Assembly: GCF_016464375.1 (NCBI RefSeq)
Contig: NZ_JADDIU010000016.1
Location: 28,020 to 92,019, forward strand
Length of the DNA stretch: 64,000 nt
Direction of reading: 5' to 3'
Source: Bacillus renqingensis
GTDB lineage: Bacteria > Bacillota > Bacilli > Bacillales > Cytobacillaceae
Below, piece after piece: positions 54,024 through 62,399 of this stretch. The position numbers and the translations under genes were made by a program. Within the stretch, counting starts at the first letter, position 1. Each line of letters opens with the position of its first letter. Under the pieces are notes generated by a model. The model was not told the DNA's origin. It was given only the letters and a program-made list of their open reading frames with translations, and did not search any database.

Positions 54024-54165
54024 TAACCGGTAGAAAGTTATCCACAGTGTCATATTTTATAGTTTCCTAAACGATGAAAAAAGTCCTTCCCTTCCTTCAA
54101 AAAACGGTACTAAAATCAGAAGAGATTCATAAACTGGAATATACGTTCGCAGGGAGGCGAGGATT

Positions 54166-54570
54166 TTGCTTAAACGGAATGAGTCCTTGATTACAGGAGA
54201 GATGATAGTCAAGTATTATGAGCTAAACAAACAGAAAAAAGAAATTGAGCTTGAAATGAATGAACTAAAAGGAAAATTTCAGGATTATTTTAATCAATTA
54301 GTCGGAACGAATTGTAAAGGGGAAATAACCATCAATGGCTACAAACTCCAACGGCAAATTCGAAAAACTGAAAAATATGACGACGAGGCAACGGTTAGAA
54401 AATTAGAGGAATTGCAATTAAACGACCTGATTCAGGTCGTAAAAAGGCCTGATGATAAAAAAATGAAAGCAGCTGTCAATTTAGGTTTATTAAACCCTCA
54501 CCATCTGGATGGTTGTATCACAACATCCTACTCTCCCGCCATTACCGTAAAGCCGGTAACACCACGATAA
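54166..54570 (+). CDS. Hypothetical protein (134 aa)
   Basis: A 134-residue protein with an N-terminal coiled-coil stretch (residues 14-45, ELNKQKKEIELEMNELKGKF), a small central part (NCKGEITINGYKLQRQIRKTEKYDDEATVRKLEEL) and a C-terminal tail. The general plan recalls phage-type recombination accessory proteins, but no family could be assigned. The start is TTG after GGGAGGCGAGGA. It follows the intergenic repeat and has its own terminator. Confidence 0.6.
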   Translation: MLKRNESLITGEMIVKYYELNKQKKEIELEMNELKGKFQDYFNQLVGTNCKGEITINGYKLQRQIRKTEKYDDEATVRKLEELQLNDLIQVVKRPDDKKMKAAVNLGLLNPHHLDGCITTSYSPAITVKPVTPR

Positions 54571-54586
54571 GATAGTTTAAAAAGGA

Positions 54587-54617
54587 AAACGACTGCCAGC
54601 TGTTAGCAGTCGTTTTT
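54587..54617. terminator. Bidirectional terminator
   Basis: AACGACTGC pairs with GCAGTCGTT, with TTTTT on the plus strand and TTTTCC on the minus strand. Confidence 0.82.
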
Positions 54618-55072
54618 TAGCTAATACCTTTTTCCCGAAGAATGATTTGTAATAATAATCCAACCCCCACCCCAGGAACCACAAACAACATCGGCAGCCA
54701 CACCGGGCCAAATAATACTCCAAAAATCTTTAACTTTGTTGAAAAGACTAAACCTACTGTTACGAAATAGGCAGCAAATACAAAAGGAAGAAATGAATAA
54801 CGTCTTTTTCCCCCACCCGCATCCTTCACTGCATCCCACATAGCAAAAAAATACAAACATGGATAAAACATCAGCCATTGAAAATCAATTTGCTGGATTG
54901 CCAAATCAATATTCCCATGAAAACTAGAAATAATTGCTTCATTAAAGTTAGCTTGGACATTAATTAAAAATTCAAGGACAACAAAAATGAGTCCTTTAAA
55001 CCATTTACCATTTAGAAGCTGACCAAAACCGGGAAGTGCGATGCTCCAAAATAATGCTTCCTTGGCATCCAT
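54617..55072 (-). CDS. Membrane protein of unknown function with TM2-like start
   Basis: A 151-residue membrane protein with four or five hydrophobic segments. The start, FWSIALPGFGQLLNGKWFKGLIF, has the P-G-x-G-Q-x-x-x-G turn of TM2/DUF5683-like proteins. A loop DAVKDAGGGKRRYSF follows the second helix. The function is unknown. It overlaps no gene and follows the 57-residue ORF by 6 nt, so they likely form one transcript. Confidence 0.65.
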   Translation of the reverse strand: MDAKEALFWSIALPGFGQLLNGKWFKGLIFVVLEFLINVQANFNEAIISSFHGNIDLAIQQIDFQWLMFYPCLYFFAMWDAVKDAGGGKRRYSFLPFVFAAYFVTVGLVFSTKLKIFGVLFGPVWLPMLFVVPGVGVGLLLQIILREKGIS

Positions 55073-55078
55073 ATAATC

Positions 55079-55252
55079 CTAACCCTCTTCCAGAAAAGTT
55101 AAACGTTTCTTTTCCCAACCAATTACCCTATTGATGAAATCTCCCACAGCGTTCAATAAAAAAGGTATTGCCTGTATTTTCACTGTCCCAGTAAGTGACG
55201 AACTACAAAGCTCATCAGACGATAACTGAGGACGATTGTAGTAATTTTCCAT
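55079..55252 (-). CDS. Small hypothetical protein (57 aa)
   Basis: A 57-residue ORF on the minus strand starting MENYYNRPQLSSDELCSSSL, ending with RVIGWEKKRLTFLEEG. The start ATG 55252 has GAGAGG six nt upstream, and the stop lies 6 nt before the membrane protein start, which supports a two-gene transcript. The middle (IQAIPFLLNAVGDFINRVIG) is amphipathic. No family was recognised. Confidence 0.5.
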   Translation of the reverse strand: MENYYNRPQLSSDELCSSSLTGTVKIQAIPFLLNAVGDFINRVIGWEKKRLTFLEEG

Positions 55253-55345
55253 GTACAACCTCTCGTCATTTATTATGTTTTAATATCTCCTTTAAGACAA
55301 AAATATATAAAAACAACCGAAAGAGAATTTTTTACAGAGAATAAA

Positions 55346-55376
55346 AAGGGTGCCCGAAATAATCGGACACCTTCTA
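55346..55376 (-). terminator. Terminator of the YebC-family gene
   Basis: On the minus strand AAGGTGTCCGA pairs with TCGGGCACCTT-like sequence, followed by TTTTTATTC. Confidence 0.78.
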
Positions 55377-55381
55377 AATGT

Positions 55382-56101
55382 TTACTCCCCTAAATCCACA
55401 TTATGATAAACCTGTTGAACATCTTCTAAATCTTCTAATGCGTCAATTAATTTTTCAAACTTGGGAACAACCTCGTCTGGAAGAGTGATTTCATTTTGTG
55501 GAAGCATTGAAAGTTCCGCCACCGTAAACTCCGTGATGCCGGCATTTTTGAATACTTCTTGGACAGAATGGAACTGATCAGGCTCTGCATATACGATCAC
55601 CTGTCCATCCTCCTCGACCACATCCCGTACGTCAACATCTGCCTCCATCAATAGCTCAAGCACTTCTTCCTCGTTCTTGCCTTCTATACCGATAACTGCT
55701 GTTTTATCGAACATATAGGCAACAGAACCGCTGACACCCATGTTACCGCCGTTTTTACCAAAGGCAGCACGTACCTCTGAAGCTGTACGGTTAACATTAT
55801 TTGTAAGGGCATCAACAATAATCATAGACCCATTAGGTCCGAAGCCTTCATAACGAAGCTCATCATAACTTTCATCGGAACCGCCTTTTGCTTTTTCAAT
55901 TGCCCGGTCAATAATGTGACGAGGCACATTATACGTTTTTGCCCGTTCAAGGACAAACTTCAGCGCTTGATTTGCTTCCGGATCAGGCTCACCTTGTCTA
56001 GCCACAACGTAAATTTCACGTCCAAATTTGGCATAGATACGGCTTGTATTGGCATCCTTTGCTGCCTTTTTATCCTTAATATTATTCCATTTACGACCCA
56101 T
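55382..56101 (-). CDS. YebC/PmpR-family regulator (YeeI-like)
   Basis: A 239-residue protein of the YebC/TACO1 family. Members act as DNA-binding regulators or as translation factors that help ribosomes over proline runs. Marks: [20 protein letters not shown] at the start, [19 protein letters not shown] and [17 protein letters not shown]. The ATG at 56101 gives the family start; the upstream 17 codons (to 56152) have no site. Length and start match YeeI. Confidence 0.93.
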   Translation of the reverse strand: MGRKWNNIKDKKAAKDANTSRIYAKFGREIYVVARQGEPDPEANQALKFVLERAKTYNVPRHIIDRAIEKAKGGSDESYDELRYEGFGPNGSMIIVDALTNNVNRTASEVRAAFGKNGGNMGVSGSVAYMFDKTAVIGIEGKNEEEVLELLMEADVDVRDVVEEDGQVIVYAEPDQFHSVQEVFKNAGITEFTVAELSMLPQNEITLPDEVVPKFEKLIDALEDLEDVQQVYHNVDLGE

Positions 56102-56268
56102 ATGAACACTCTCTTTCTGATTTGAATCGATACAAAACGAAAATCGCCCCATTCAGTTCAAGGAGACTTGACCATTTAATATTATACATTAAATGGTTCA
56201 TTTGTTAAGGGTAGATTATAAAAAAATGAACTTGAATTGAGTAGATACAAACCTTTTTCAAAATATAT

Positions 56269-56296
56269 AAAGGACCTTTCGCCAGAAAAGTCCTTC
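56269..56296 (-). terminator. Hairpin after ilvA
   Basis: AAGGAC pairs with GTCCTT (6 bp) with a TATATA tail on the minus strand; a weak terminator. Confidence 0.5.
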
Positions 56297-56309
56297 GTCA
56301 TCATTATCA

Positions 56310-57575
56310 TTATACCAGCATTTGAAATAACGTACTATCCTTATTTACCTCTCGATGTAAAAAACCTTTTGCCTTAATTCGTTGCACTAAAGGACCGTAA
56401 TCCGCTCTATCCTTCAGTTCAATTCCCACAAGTGCCGGACCAGTTTCACGGTTATTCTTTTTCGTGTACTCGAAATGACTGATGTCGTCGTTCGGTCCAA
56501 GAACCTCCATTAAAAATTCACGCAATGCCCCCGGACGCTGAGGGAACTGGACAATAAAATAATGCTGCAGCCCTTCATAGATCATCGAGCGCTCTTTGAT
56601 TTCCTGCATTCGACTAATATCATTGTTTCCACCGCTGATAACACAAACGACTGTTTTGCCCTTAATTTCCTCCGCATATGTATCAAGGGCAGCGACGGAT
56701 AAGGCGCCTGTCGGCTCGACAACAATAGCATTTTCATTATAAAGCGATAGCAATGTTGTACAAACCTTTCCTTCCGGTACAACAATAATATCGTCAACGA
56801 TTTCTTTACAAATATTGAATGTCTTATAACCAACTGTTTTAACAGCTGCTCCATCAACAAATGGGTCAATTTTCTCAAGGCATGTGACTTCTCCTTTTAA
56901 AATCGACTCCTTCATGCCAGGCGCCCCTTCAGGCTCGACCCCTATCAATCGAGTTTCCGGAGAAAAATGTCGTAAATACGTTCCCGTGCCAGCCATAAGA
57001 CCACCGCCGCCAATGGCAGCAAATAAATAATCAATTTTTTCCGAACAATCGGTATGCAATTCCACACCAACCGTTCCTTGACCGGCAATCACATCGAAAT
57101 CATCAAATGGATGGATAAAGGTCCGATTTTCTTCCCTGCTGCATTCCATAGCTTTTTCATATGCATCGTCGAAGGTGTCCCCGACCAATACAATTTCCAC
57201 ATCTTCCCGGCCCCAAAATTTCACCTGATTGACCTTTTGTTTAGGTGTCGTGTTAGGCATGAAGATTTTTCCATGAATGCTTAATAAATGGCAAGAGTAT
57301 GCAACCCCTTGGGCATGATTCCCGGCGCTTGCACAAATGATCCCTTTTTCCATTTCTTCTGTGCTCAATTTTTTGATTCGGTTATAAGCGCCGCGGATTT
57401 TAAAGGAACGGACACTTTGCATATCTTCACGTTTCAAATAGACATGACAATCATAACGTTCTGATAAAAGATGATTATATTGCAGAGGCGTTGGAGAAAT
57501 CACATCCTTAATGGTGTGGCTGGCAATAATGATATCCTCTACATTTAACGTTTTATTTTCGACTTGTTGACTCAT
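56310..57575 (-). CDS. ilvA: Threonine ammonia-lyase (threonine deaminase), IlvA
   Basis: A 421-residue PLP enzyme that makes 2-oxobutanoate from threonine, the first step of isoleucine synthesis. The PLP lysine is Lys59 in RSFKIRGAYNR; the phosphate loop GGGGLMAGTGTYL and SAGNHAQGVAYSC are typical. The C-terminal regulatory domain (FIVQFPQRPGALREFLMEVLG) is single, the short biosynthetic form of Bacilli (422 in B. subtilis). A T-box leader with an isoleucine-type specifier controls it. Confidence 0.95.
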   Translation of the reverse strand: MSQQVENKTLNVEDIIIASHTIKDVISPTPLQYNHLLSERYDCHVYLKREDMQSVRSFKIRGAYNRIKKLSTEEMEKGIICASAGNHAQGVAYSCHLLSIHGKIFMPNTTPKQKVNQVKFWGREDVEIVLVGDTFDDAYEKAMECSREENRTFIHPFDDFDVIAGQGTVGVELHTDCSEKIDYLFAAIGGGGLMAGTGTYLRHFSPETRLIGVEPEGAPGMKESILKGEVTCLEKIDPFVDGAAVKTVGYKTFNICKEIVDDIIVVPEGKVCTTLLSLYNENAIVVEPTGALSVAALDTYAEEIKGKTVVCVISGGNNDISRMQEIKERSMIYEGLQHYFIVQFPQRPGALREFLMEVLGPNDDISHFEYTKKNNRETGPALVGIELKDRADYGPLVQRIKAKGFLHREVNKDSTLFQMLV

Positions 57576-57626
57576 TGTCTTACTTCCTCCTTTAGGTCTT
57601 ACACATTTTTTCCTTTTATAAACAAC

Positions 57627-57905
57627 AAAAAAACCCGTCCCCCCATATATAGGGACGAGTTAGCTCGCGTTACCACCCTACTTCCGCAGCAACACTATTG
57701 GCTTGTTGCGGCTCTCGATTGACGTACCCACAGCATTGGTACGTGTTCCTTTAACGGCGGACTTACCCGGCAAAGCTTACAAAAAGGTTCAGCTTTGCAT
57801 CTCTGAGATGATCTTCAGATAGGTTTTGTCATCGACTCCCACCAACTGCCGACTCTCTTTGGACAGAAACATATCCTACTCTTCTCTTCATCGATTCATG
57901 GTTAA
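57627..57905 (-). ncRNA. T-box leader of ilvA, probable isoleucine specificity
   Basis: Minus-strand leader with the T-box core GGGTGGTAACGCG (57678-57666). A terminator follows, ACTCGTCCC/GGGACGGGT (57661-57627) with TTTTTTT. Stem I has an AGTA (GAGTAGGA) on its 5' side and GAAG-ATC on the 3' side; the ATC at 57812-57810 is the likely specifier codon, fitting isoleucine and the role of ilvA. Uncharged tRNA-Ile should favour read-through. A second ATC follows directly, so the exact register is not certain. Confidence 0.85.
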
Positions 57906-58067
57906 TTTTTTTATAAGGTTACCACTGAAAAAATATCATGTCAATATATTTTGATTATTTCCTATTTTTAGATAATTAATAAAGCGCTTTCATAGGTGCC
58001 TGACACCATTAATTTTGATATAATTACAAATAGTTGATAAATTCTGTAATTTTAAAGGAGTGGGTTT

Positions 58068-58583
58068 GTGATGATCATTCCATACAATGGGAAATCCCCT
58101 TCCGTTCATGAATCTGTGTTTGTTGCTCCCGGCGCTTATTTAATTGGGGATGTCCAGATTGGGAAGGATTCGACGGTATGGTTCAACGCCGTTCTGCGCG
58201 CCGATGACGGGCCAATTATTATCGGGGAGAGATGCAGTATTCAGGACAATTCTACCCTTCATTTATACGAAGGGTTCCCTGTTATTGTTGATGACGATGT
58301 TACGATCGGCCATAATGTTATTTTGCACGGCTGTAAAGTAGGCAAGCGTTCGATTATCGGGATGGGGTCGACAGTATTAGATAATGTTGAAGTCGGCGAA
58401 GAATGTATTATTGGTGCCAACACATTGCTTGCTGGCGGCATCAAAATTCCGCCGCGTTCACTTGTACTCGGTTCTCCCGGCAAAGTCGTTCGTGAATTAA
58501 CGGAAAAAGACATGCAAATGCTGCAAATGTCAAGCGAACATTATGTCCTAAAGGGTAAGGAATTTAGGAATATTCTAAAATAG
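58068..58583 (+). CDS. Gamma-carbonic anhydrase family protein (YtoA-like)
   Basis: A 171-residue left-handed beta-helix protein built of hexapeptide turns. The three zinc-ligand histidines of gamma-carbonic anhydrases are in place: His65 (NSTLHLY), His82 and His87 (IGHNVILHGC). Whether it hydrates CO2 is not known for the Bacillus members. GTG 58068 is 7 nt from AAGGAG; ATG 58071 is possible. Confidence 0.9.
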   Translation: MMIIPYNGKSPSVHESVFVAPGAYLIGDVQIGKDSTVWFNAVLRADDGPIIIGERCSIQDNSTLHLYEGFPVIVDDDVTIGHNVILHGCKVGKRSIIGMGSTVLDNVEVGEECIIGANTLLAGGIKIPPRSLVLGSPGKVVRELTEKDMQMLQMSSEHYVLKGKEFRNILK

Positions 58584-58609
58584 TTTCTTTTGGAACAATT
58601 ATCCTCATC

Positions 58610-58634
58610 AAAACCACCCAATTAGGGTGGTTTT
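58610..58634. terminator. Bidirectional terminator
   Basis: AAAACCACCC pairs with GGGTGGTTTT (10 bp, 5-nt loop) between convergent genes. Confidence 0.85.
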
Positions 58635-59098
58635 CGTTTAGTCTTTTTCTCATATTCTATCAATGTCAAACGCTCATTTACTTGAAATTCTCCAGATTTT
58701 TGATAGCCAAATTTTTCATAAAAATGACGGTTTCGTTCATTATCCTTAGGTGTATCCAGACTCCATTTTTCCACTTTTGTAAACTGCTTTTCCATTTTCG
58801 AAAGGATCTTCGTTCCCAATCCTTTGTTTTGAAACTTTGGACTTAAAAAGATGCGAAATAAGCGATAATGGGTATCTGTTATCTTTACGAGACAGATTCC
58901 GCCAGCTATCTTTCCATCCATATAGAGGGTGTAATGAAGGGAATTGTTTATTCGATATTTAAAAAAATCCAATGATTCCGCTGCAGGGCTTGAATCGTAA
59001 TCCTTATATTTTTTCAAATCTGCCTGAAAAGCCTCTTTTTGGATGTTTAACAACGGTTCCGCTTCCTTCATGTTCGTCCTGGCAATCTTAATATCCAT
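58622..59098 (-). CDS. GNAT-family N-acetyltransferase
   Basis: A 158-residue GCN5-related acetyltransferase. The acetyl-CoA loop reads IFLSPKFQNKGLGTKILSKME (Q-x-x-G-x-G type), followed by WSLDTPKDNERNRHFYEKFGYQKSGEF. The acceptor substrate is unknown. ATG follows GAGGTG by 5 nt. Its stop lies within the terminator hairpin. Confidence 0.88.
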   Translation of the reverse strand: MDIKIARTNMKEAEPLLNIQKEAFQADLKKYKDYDSSPAAESLDFFKYRINNSLHYTLYMDGKIAGGICLVKITDTHYRLFRIFLSPKFQNKGLGTKILSKMEKQFTKVEKWSLDTPKDNERNRHFYEKFGYQKSGEFQVNERLTLIEYEKKTKRKPP

Positions 59099-59226
59099 TC
59101 ACTCACCTCGGAGGTTATTTGAATCAGTATATGAATGGATTGGAATCAATGCCTTTAAAAAATACACCTATTTCAGATGTATATTTTCAATAAACCGTGT
59201 AACCCTATGAAAAAGGAGGCGAAATA

Positions 59227-59682
59227 ATGAAACATTTGTTTAGATTAGCAATTAAATTCATTTCATGTCTTGTGGTTTTAGGGATTATTCTCGGGATGTT
59301 TTACGACTTTAGTTTTAGAGATGTTCTCTTAACTTCTGCAGTTTTGGGTGTTCTTAGTTATGTAATAGGTGATCTATTTATTCTTCGTACAACCAATAAT
59401 ATGGTCGCACTGGCTTCGGACTTTGTGCTGACATTTTTGGTTGTTTGGTTGATGGGCAGACAGCTTACTTTTGAAGATGATTTATTTTCAGCCTCTCTTA
59501 TATCAGCCGCCGCTGTCACCGTTTTTGAATACTTCTTTCATCGATTACTTACTAATGAGAAGAACCAACAAACCAATAAGCAGGACAATACACTTAACCA
59601 CCGACAGTTCCAAACGGAGACATCTGAAGAACTAACGCCTGTCAGACCTGACGTTAGAAATTCTGATGAGACTAACGATTAA
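59227..59682 (+). CDS. YndM-family (DUF2512) membrane protein
   Basis: A 151-residue protein with four hydrophobic helices (to about residue 105) and a polar Asn/Gln-rich tail. The sequence KFISCLVVLGIILGMFYD, VIGDLFILRTTNN and VASDFVLTFLVVWLMG match DUF2512/YndM, common in spore-formers. Function is unknown. GGAGGCG precedes the ATG. Confidence 0.82.
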   Translation: MKHLFRLAIKFISCLVVLGIILGMFYDFSFRDVLLTSAVLGVLSYVIGDLFILRTTNNMVALASDFVLTFLVVWLMGRQLTFEDDLFSASLISAAAVTVFEYFFHRLLTNEKNQQTNKQDNTLNHRQFQTETSEELTPVRPDVRNSDETND

Positions 59683-59689
59683 ACGAAAA

Positions 59690-59718
59690 AACCGAACATG
59701 CCATGTACATGTTCGGTT
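59690..59718. terminator. Hairpin after the yndM-like gene
   Basis: AACCGAACATG pairs with CATGTTCGGTT (11 bp). A T-run exists only on the minus strand. Confidence 0.6.
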
Positions 59719-59947
59719 AGCCCATTTCATTCATCCCCCGATTGTTCAGCGATTGTACTTATAATACCGATAAGGTATTTCCTTTAGCCATTTACTCACG
59801 GGTATACGTATTTAAAAAACAGGAAAAATCCTTCTTGTTGCCTCCCTGCAATTTTATAAATATGATTTCATTCACTTAAATGACTCTTTTCATTGTAATA
59901 AATCATTCCGTTTTTACACATTCTAAAAATCAGACGGGGGTGAGAAT

Positions 59948-60091
59948 ATGGAAAAGGGCACCAATCAACAAAACGAAAGCAATAATGAAGAAATAATGAA
60001 TCGAGTCAATCAAACTTTTGATAAAATTGCCCAGGATGTCAGAAACATGATTCAACAAAATGATCAGCAGGAAGATGACCAATACTCCTAA
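59948..60091 (+). CDS. Small acidic Asn/Gln-rich protein (47 aa)
   Basis: A 47-residue ORF (MEKGTNQQNESNNEEIMNRV, ending QQEDDQYS) after GGGGGTGA, followed at once by a small terminator (AACGCC/GGCGTT, 60090-60106, TCTTTT). It has a helical centre (NQTFDKIAQDVRNMIQQ). No family was recognised; the composition resembles small spore-associated proteins. Confidence 0.55.
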   Translation: MEKGTNQQNESNNEEIMNRVNQTFDKIAQDVRNMIQQNDQQEDDQYS

Positions 60092-60230
60092 CGCCTTAAT
60101 GGCGTTTCTTTTATCCAGCTTTTTTGGCTTTGTTCGTTCGATTCATCCTAGCTTCTATGGGACATTTCCGCTACAATCTTGGCTGGTCCTGTCCCATAGA
60201 CAACCCCCTTCGCTTGATGGGTACGATTCC

Positions 60231-61364
60231 TTATCGACGCATTGTCCATACTGTTGCTATATTGACAGCAATCCTTTCTACATATTCTGCTGCATTTTTG
60301 AAGGCATCTTCTAATGGAATGACACCTGGGACTATGCTGAAAATGGCATCAATTCCGTAGTTATTGACCACATGACTGTCTTTACCAACGGTTCCGGCAA
60401 TGGCAATCACAGGAACCGACTGTTTTTTAGCTGTCTTGGCGACACCAATGGGCGTTTTGCCGAATATCGTTTGGCCATCAATCATTCCTTCTCCGGTAAT
60501 AACCAAATCAGCGTCCTGTACCTGTTTAGAAAAATCTGTCGCTTCGAGCACAATATCGACTCCCCGCCTAAGCTCCGAAGGCAAGAAGGCTAAAAGACCT
60601 GCGCCAAGGCCTCCAGCTGCACCTGCTCCGGGAACATCGCTAACCTTCATACCAAGATCACGTTCAAGGATGGCGGCAAAATGAGCAAGATTTCGATCCA
60701 ATTGCTTCACCATCTCCGGAGTAGCCCCTTTTTGCGGACCAAAAATAACAGAAGCCCCTTTCTCACCTGTAAGTGGATTATCAACATCGCAAGCGACTTC
60801 GATTTTTACCTTTTCTAGGCGGGGATCAAGTTTAGAGATATCGATTGAAGCAAGATTTCCTAATGCTCCACCACCGTTGCCAATCTCCCTCCCATCCTCG
60901 TCTAGAAGCCTGGCTCCGAGAGCTTGCGCCATCCCAGCACCACCATCATTCGTCGCACTGCCGCCGATCCCCAGAATGATATGGTGTACACCATAGTTAA
61001 GTGCCGCAGTAATTAATTCCCCTGTACCCCGAGTTGTCGTAACCAAGGGGTTGCGTTTTTCAACGGGTACGAGGTGCAACCCAGAAGCTGCAGCCATCTC
61101 AATAACGGCAATACGCTCGTTTCCAAGAATACCGAAAAAAGCCTCGACATGTTCGCCAAGCGGCCCTGTCACTATTTTTCTAATGATTTCCCCACCTGTT
61201 GCATCCACAAGTGATTGGACCGTTCCTTCACCACCATCAGCCATGGGAACCTTCACATATTCAGCATCTGGAACGATTCTCTTGAAGCCCTTCTCAATCG
61301 CAGTGGACACTTCGAGTGCCGACAGACTTTCTTTAAATGAATCAGGTGCAATGACAATCTTCAC
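60231..61364 (-). CDS. Glycerate 2-kinase (GarK/GlxK family)
   Basis: A 377-residue type I glycerate kinase that phosphorylates glycerate with ATP. Marks: IAPDSFKESLSALEVSTAIE at the N-terminus, PMADGGEGTVQSL, ILGIGGSATNDGGAGMAQALGA, and DLVITGEGMIDGQT with the catalytic residues. It stands alone, downstream of a 9-bp inverted repeat (60156-60164 with 60190-60198). It feeds glycerate into glycolysis. Confidence 0.92.
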   Translation of the reverse strand: MKIVIAPDSFKESLSALEVSTAIEKGFKRIVPDAEYVKVPMADGGEGTVQSLVDATGGEIIRKIVTGPLGEHVEAFFGILGNERIAVIEMAAASGLHLVPVEKRNPLVTTTRGTGELITAALNYGVHHIILGIGGSATNDGGAGMAQALGARLLDEDGREIGNGGGALGNLASIDISKLDPRLEKVKIEVACDVDNPLTGEKGASVIFGPQKGATPEMVKQLDRNLAHFAAILERDLGMKVSDVPGAGAAGGLGAGLLAFLPSELRRGVDIVLEATDFSKQVQDADLVITGEGMIDGQTIFGKTPIGVAKTAKKQSVPVIAIAGTVGKDSHVVNNYGIDAIFSIVPGVIPLEDAFKNAAEYVERIAVNIATVWTMRR

Positions 61365-61529
61365 TCTTCAACTACTCCCCTCAATTTCAGTATGTGTTAT
61401 TGCCAGAAAAGTCTATAATTTAAAATTGTACCTACCCAATTCAATTTGTACAAGCATTTCCTCTACCATTCAACATGTTTTTAAAATTAGCGCTATTTAG
61501 GAGGGAAGCAACAAGCATCAAATTAAAAA

Positions 61530-61650
61530 GGGACTGTCCAAAAAGTCGATTTTTCGACTTTTGGACGCCCCTTTTTCTGTTCGAAAATGTTGATATATCA
61601 GCATTCTTGACTTTTTAATTTTATAGGATTTGCCCTTCTTGGACAGCCCC
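61530..61650. mobile_element. MITE-like element of 121 bp
   Basis: The ends GGGACTGTCCAAAAAG (61530-61545) and CTTCTTGGACAGCCCC (61635-61650) are inverted repeats with two differences. The inside carries a hairpin (AAAAAGTCG/CGACTTTT) that, with the following CCCCTTTTT, can also stop transcription. Termini beginning GGG-CTGTCC recall IS1182-like elements. No coding capacity and no clear target duplication were seen. Confidence 0.6.
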
Positions 61651-61964
61651 TTCTACCACATTATATTTCATTTTGAATAGGTCCACGCAATCTTTGTACA
61701 ACACTAAGATATTCGATTGTCCAAGCTACGTAAACCGTTTTGGGAAGATCTTAACATTAAATTTACAATCTCTTAACAATTCAAGGGATATATTTTTCAA
61801 GAAGGCAGTGAATACCGGTTTTTGATAGCGGTACAAAACAATTTCGTCAGCAATGTAAGGGGCAAAACGATAATAGAAAATTGTTTTCCCATTATGATGG
61901 ATTGATTTTCGGAAAGAAAATGGATAATACTCAGTCGATTGCCAAGGTCATCTTTAAGTAGTAT
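61651..61964. other. Gene-free stretch beside the MITE
   Basis: About 310 nt with no ORF of note. The minus strand has short open stretches (for example a KPVFTAFLKNISLELLRDC-like reading) interrupted by stops, which may be a decayed gene; no family was recognised. Confidence 0.4.
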
Positions 61965-62258
61965 TTATTTTGAATAACTATATTCCAATTCATCTATCTT
62001 CTCATTATAATCCACATGTAAATCATGACCGTTGAAAAACCATAAATCCGAACCTTCTATATAAAATGTAATCCCATCAATTTCTGTTTGTACCACCATA
62101 TCTACTGGTTCATTGTCCACTGTAAAGGCAAGGGCGTAATTCTCTTGAACTGGACTGCTGCCGTAAATTTGTGAATAAAACTTAATTTTGCCTCCTTCAC
62201 TCAATCCGACTTCTTCCTTAAACCATTGCAATGCTTTATCACTAATGCTTATTTTCAT
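61965..62258 (-). CDS. yneR: HesB/YadR/YfhF-family protein without cysteines (YneR-like)
   Basis: A 97-residue protein with the IscA/HesB fold pattern: ISDKALQWFKEEVGLSEGGKIKFYSQIYG, then a YIEGSDLWFFNGHDLHVDYN end. The three conserved cysteines of A-type Fe-S carriers are absent; the protein has none at all, as in the YneR branch. It is therefore unlikely to carry an iron-sulfur cluster. The function is unknown. Confidence 0.85.
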   Translation of the reverse strand: MKISISDKALQWFKEEVGLSEGGKIKFYSQIYGSSPVQENYALAFTVDNEPVDMVVQTEIDGITFYIEGSDLWFFNGHDLHVDYNEKIDELEYSYSK

Positions 62259-62399
62259 GAGATTGTCCCCTTTGGTTTCCTACATATGATCTTTATTATC
62301 TTTAACATAGCTGAAACGATTTATCAAGAAAAAGGCGCTATACCCGTGCTAAAAAGCTAGTTTCATCGGGAATAGCACCATTATATTTCATTTAAGACA

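Noticed and set aside
57990..58005. GGTGCCTGACACC palindrome before the carbonic anhydrase gene
   Set aside because: A short palindrome often met in Bacillus DNA; a similar string in the nitronate monooxygenase gene simply codes for VSGTE. No function can be claimed.
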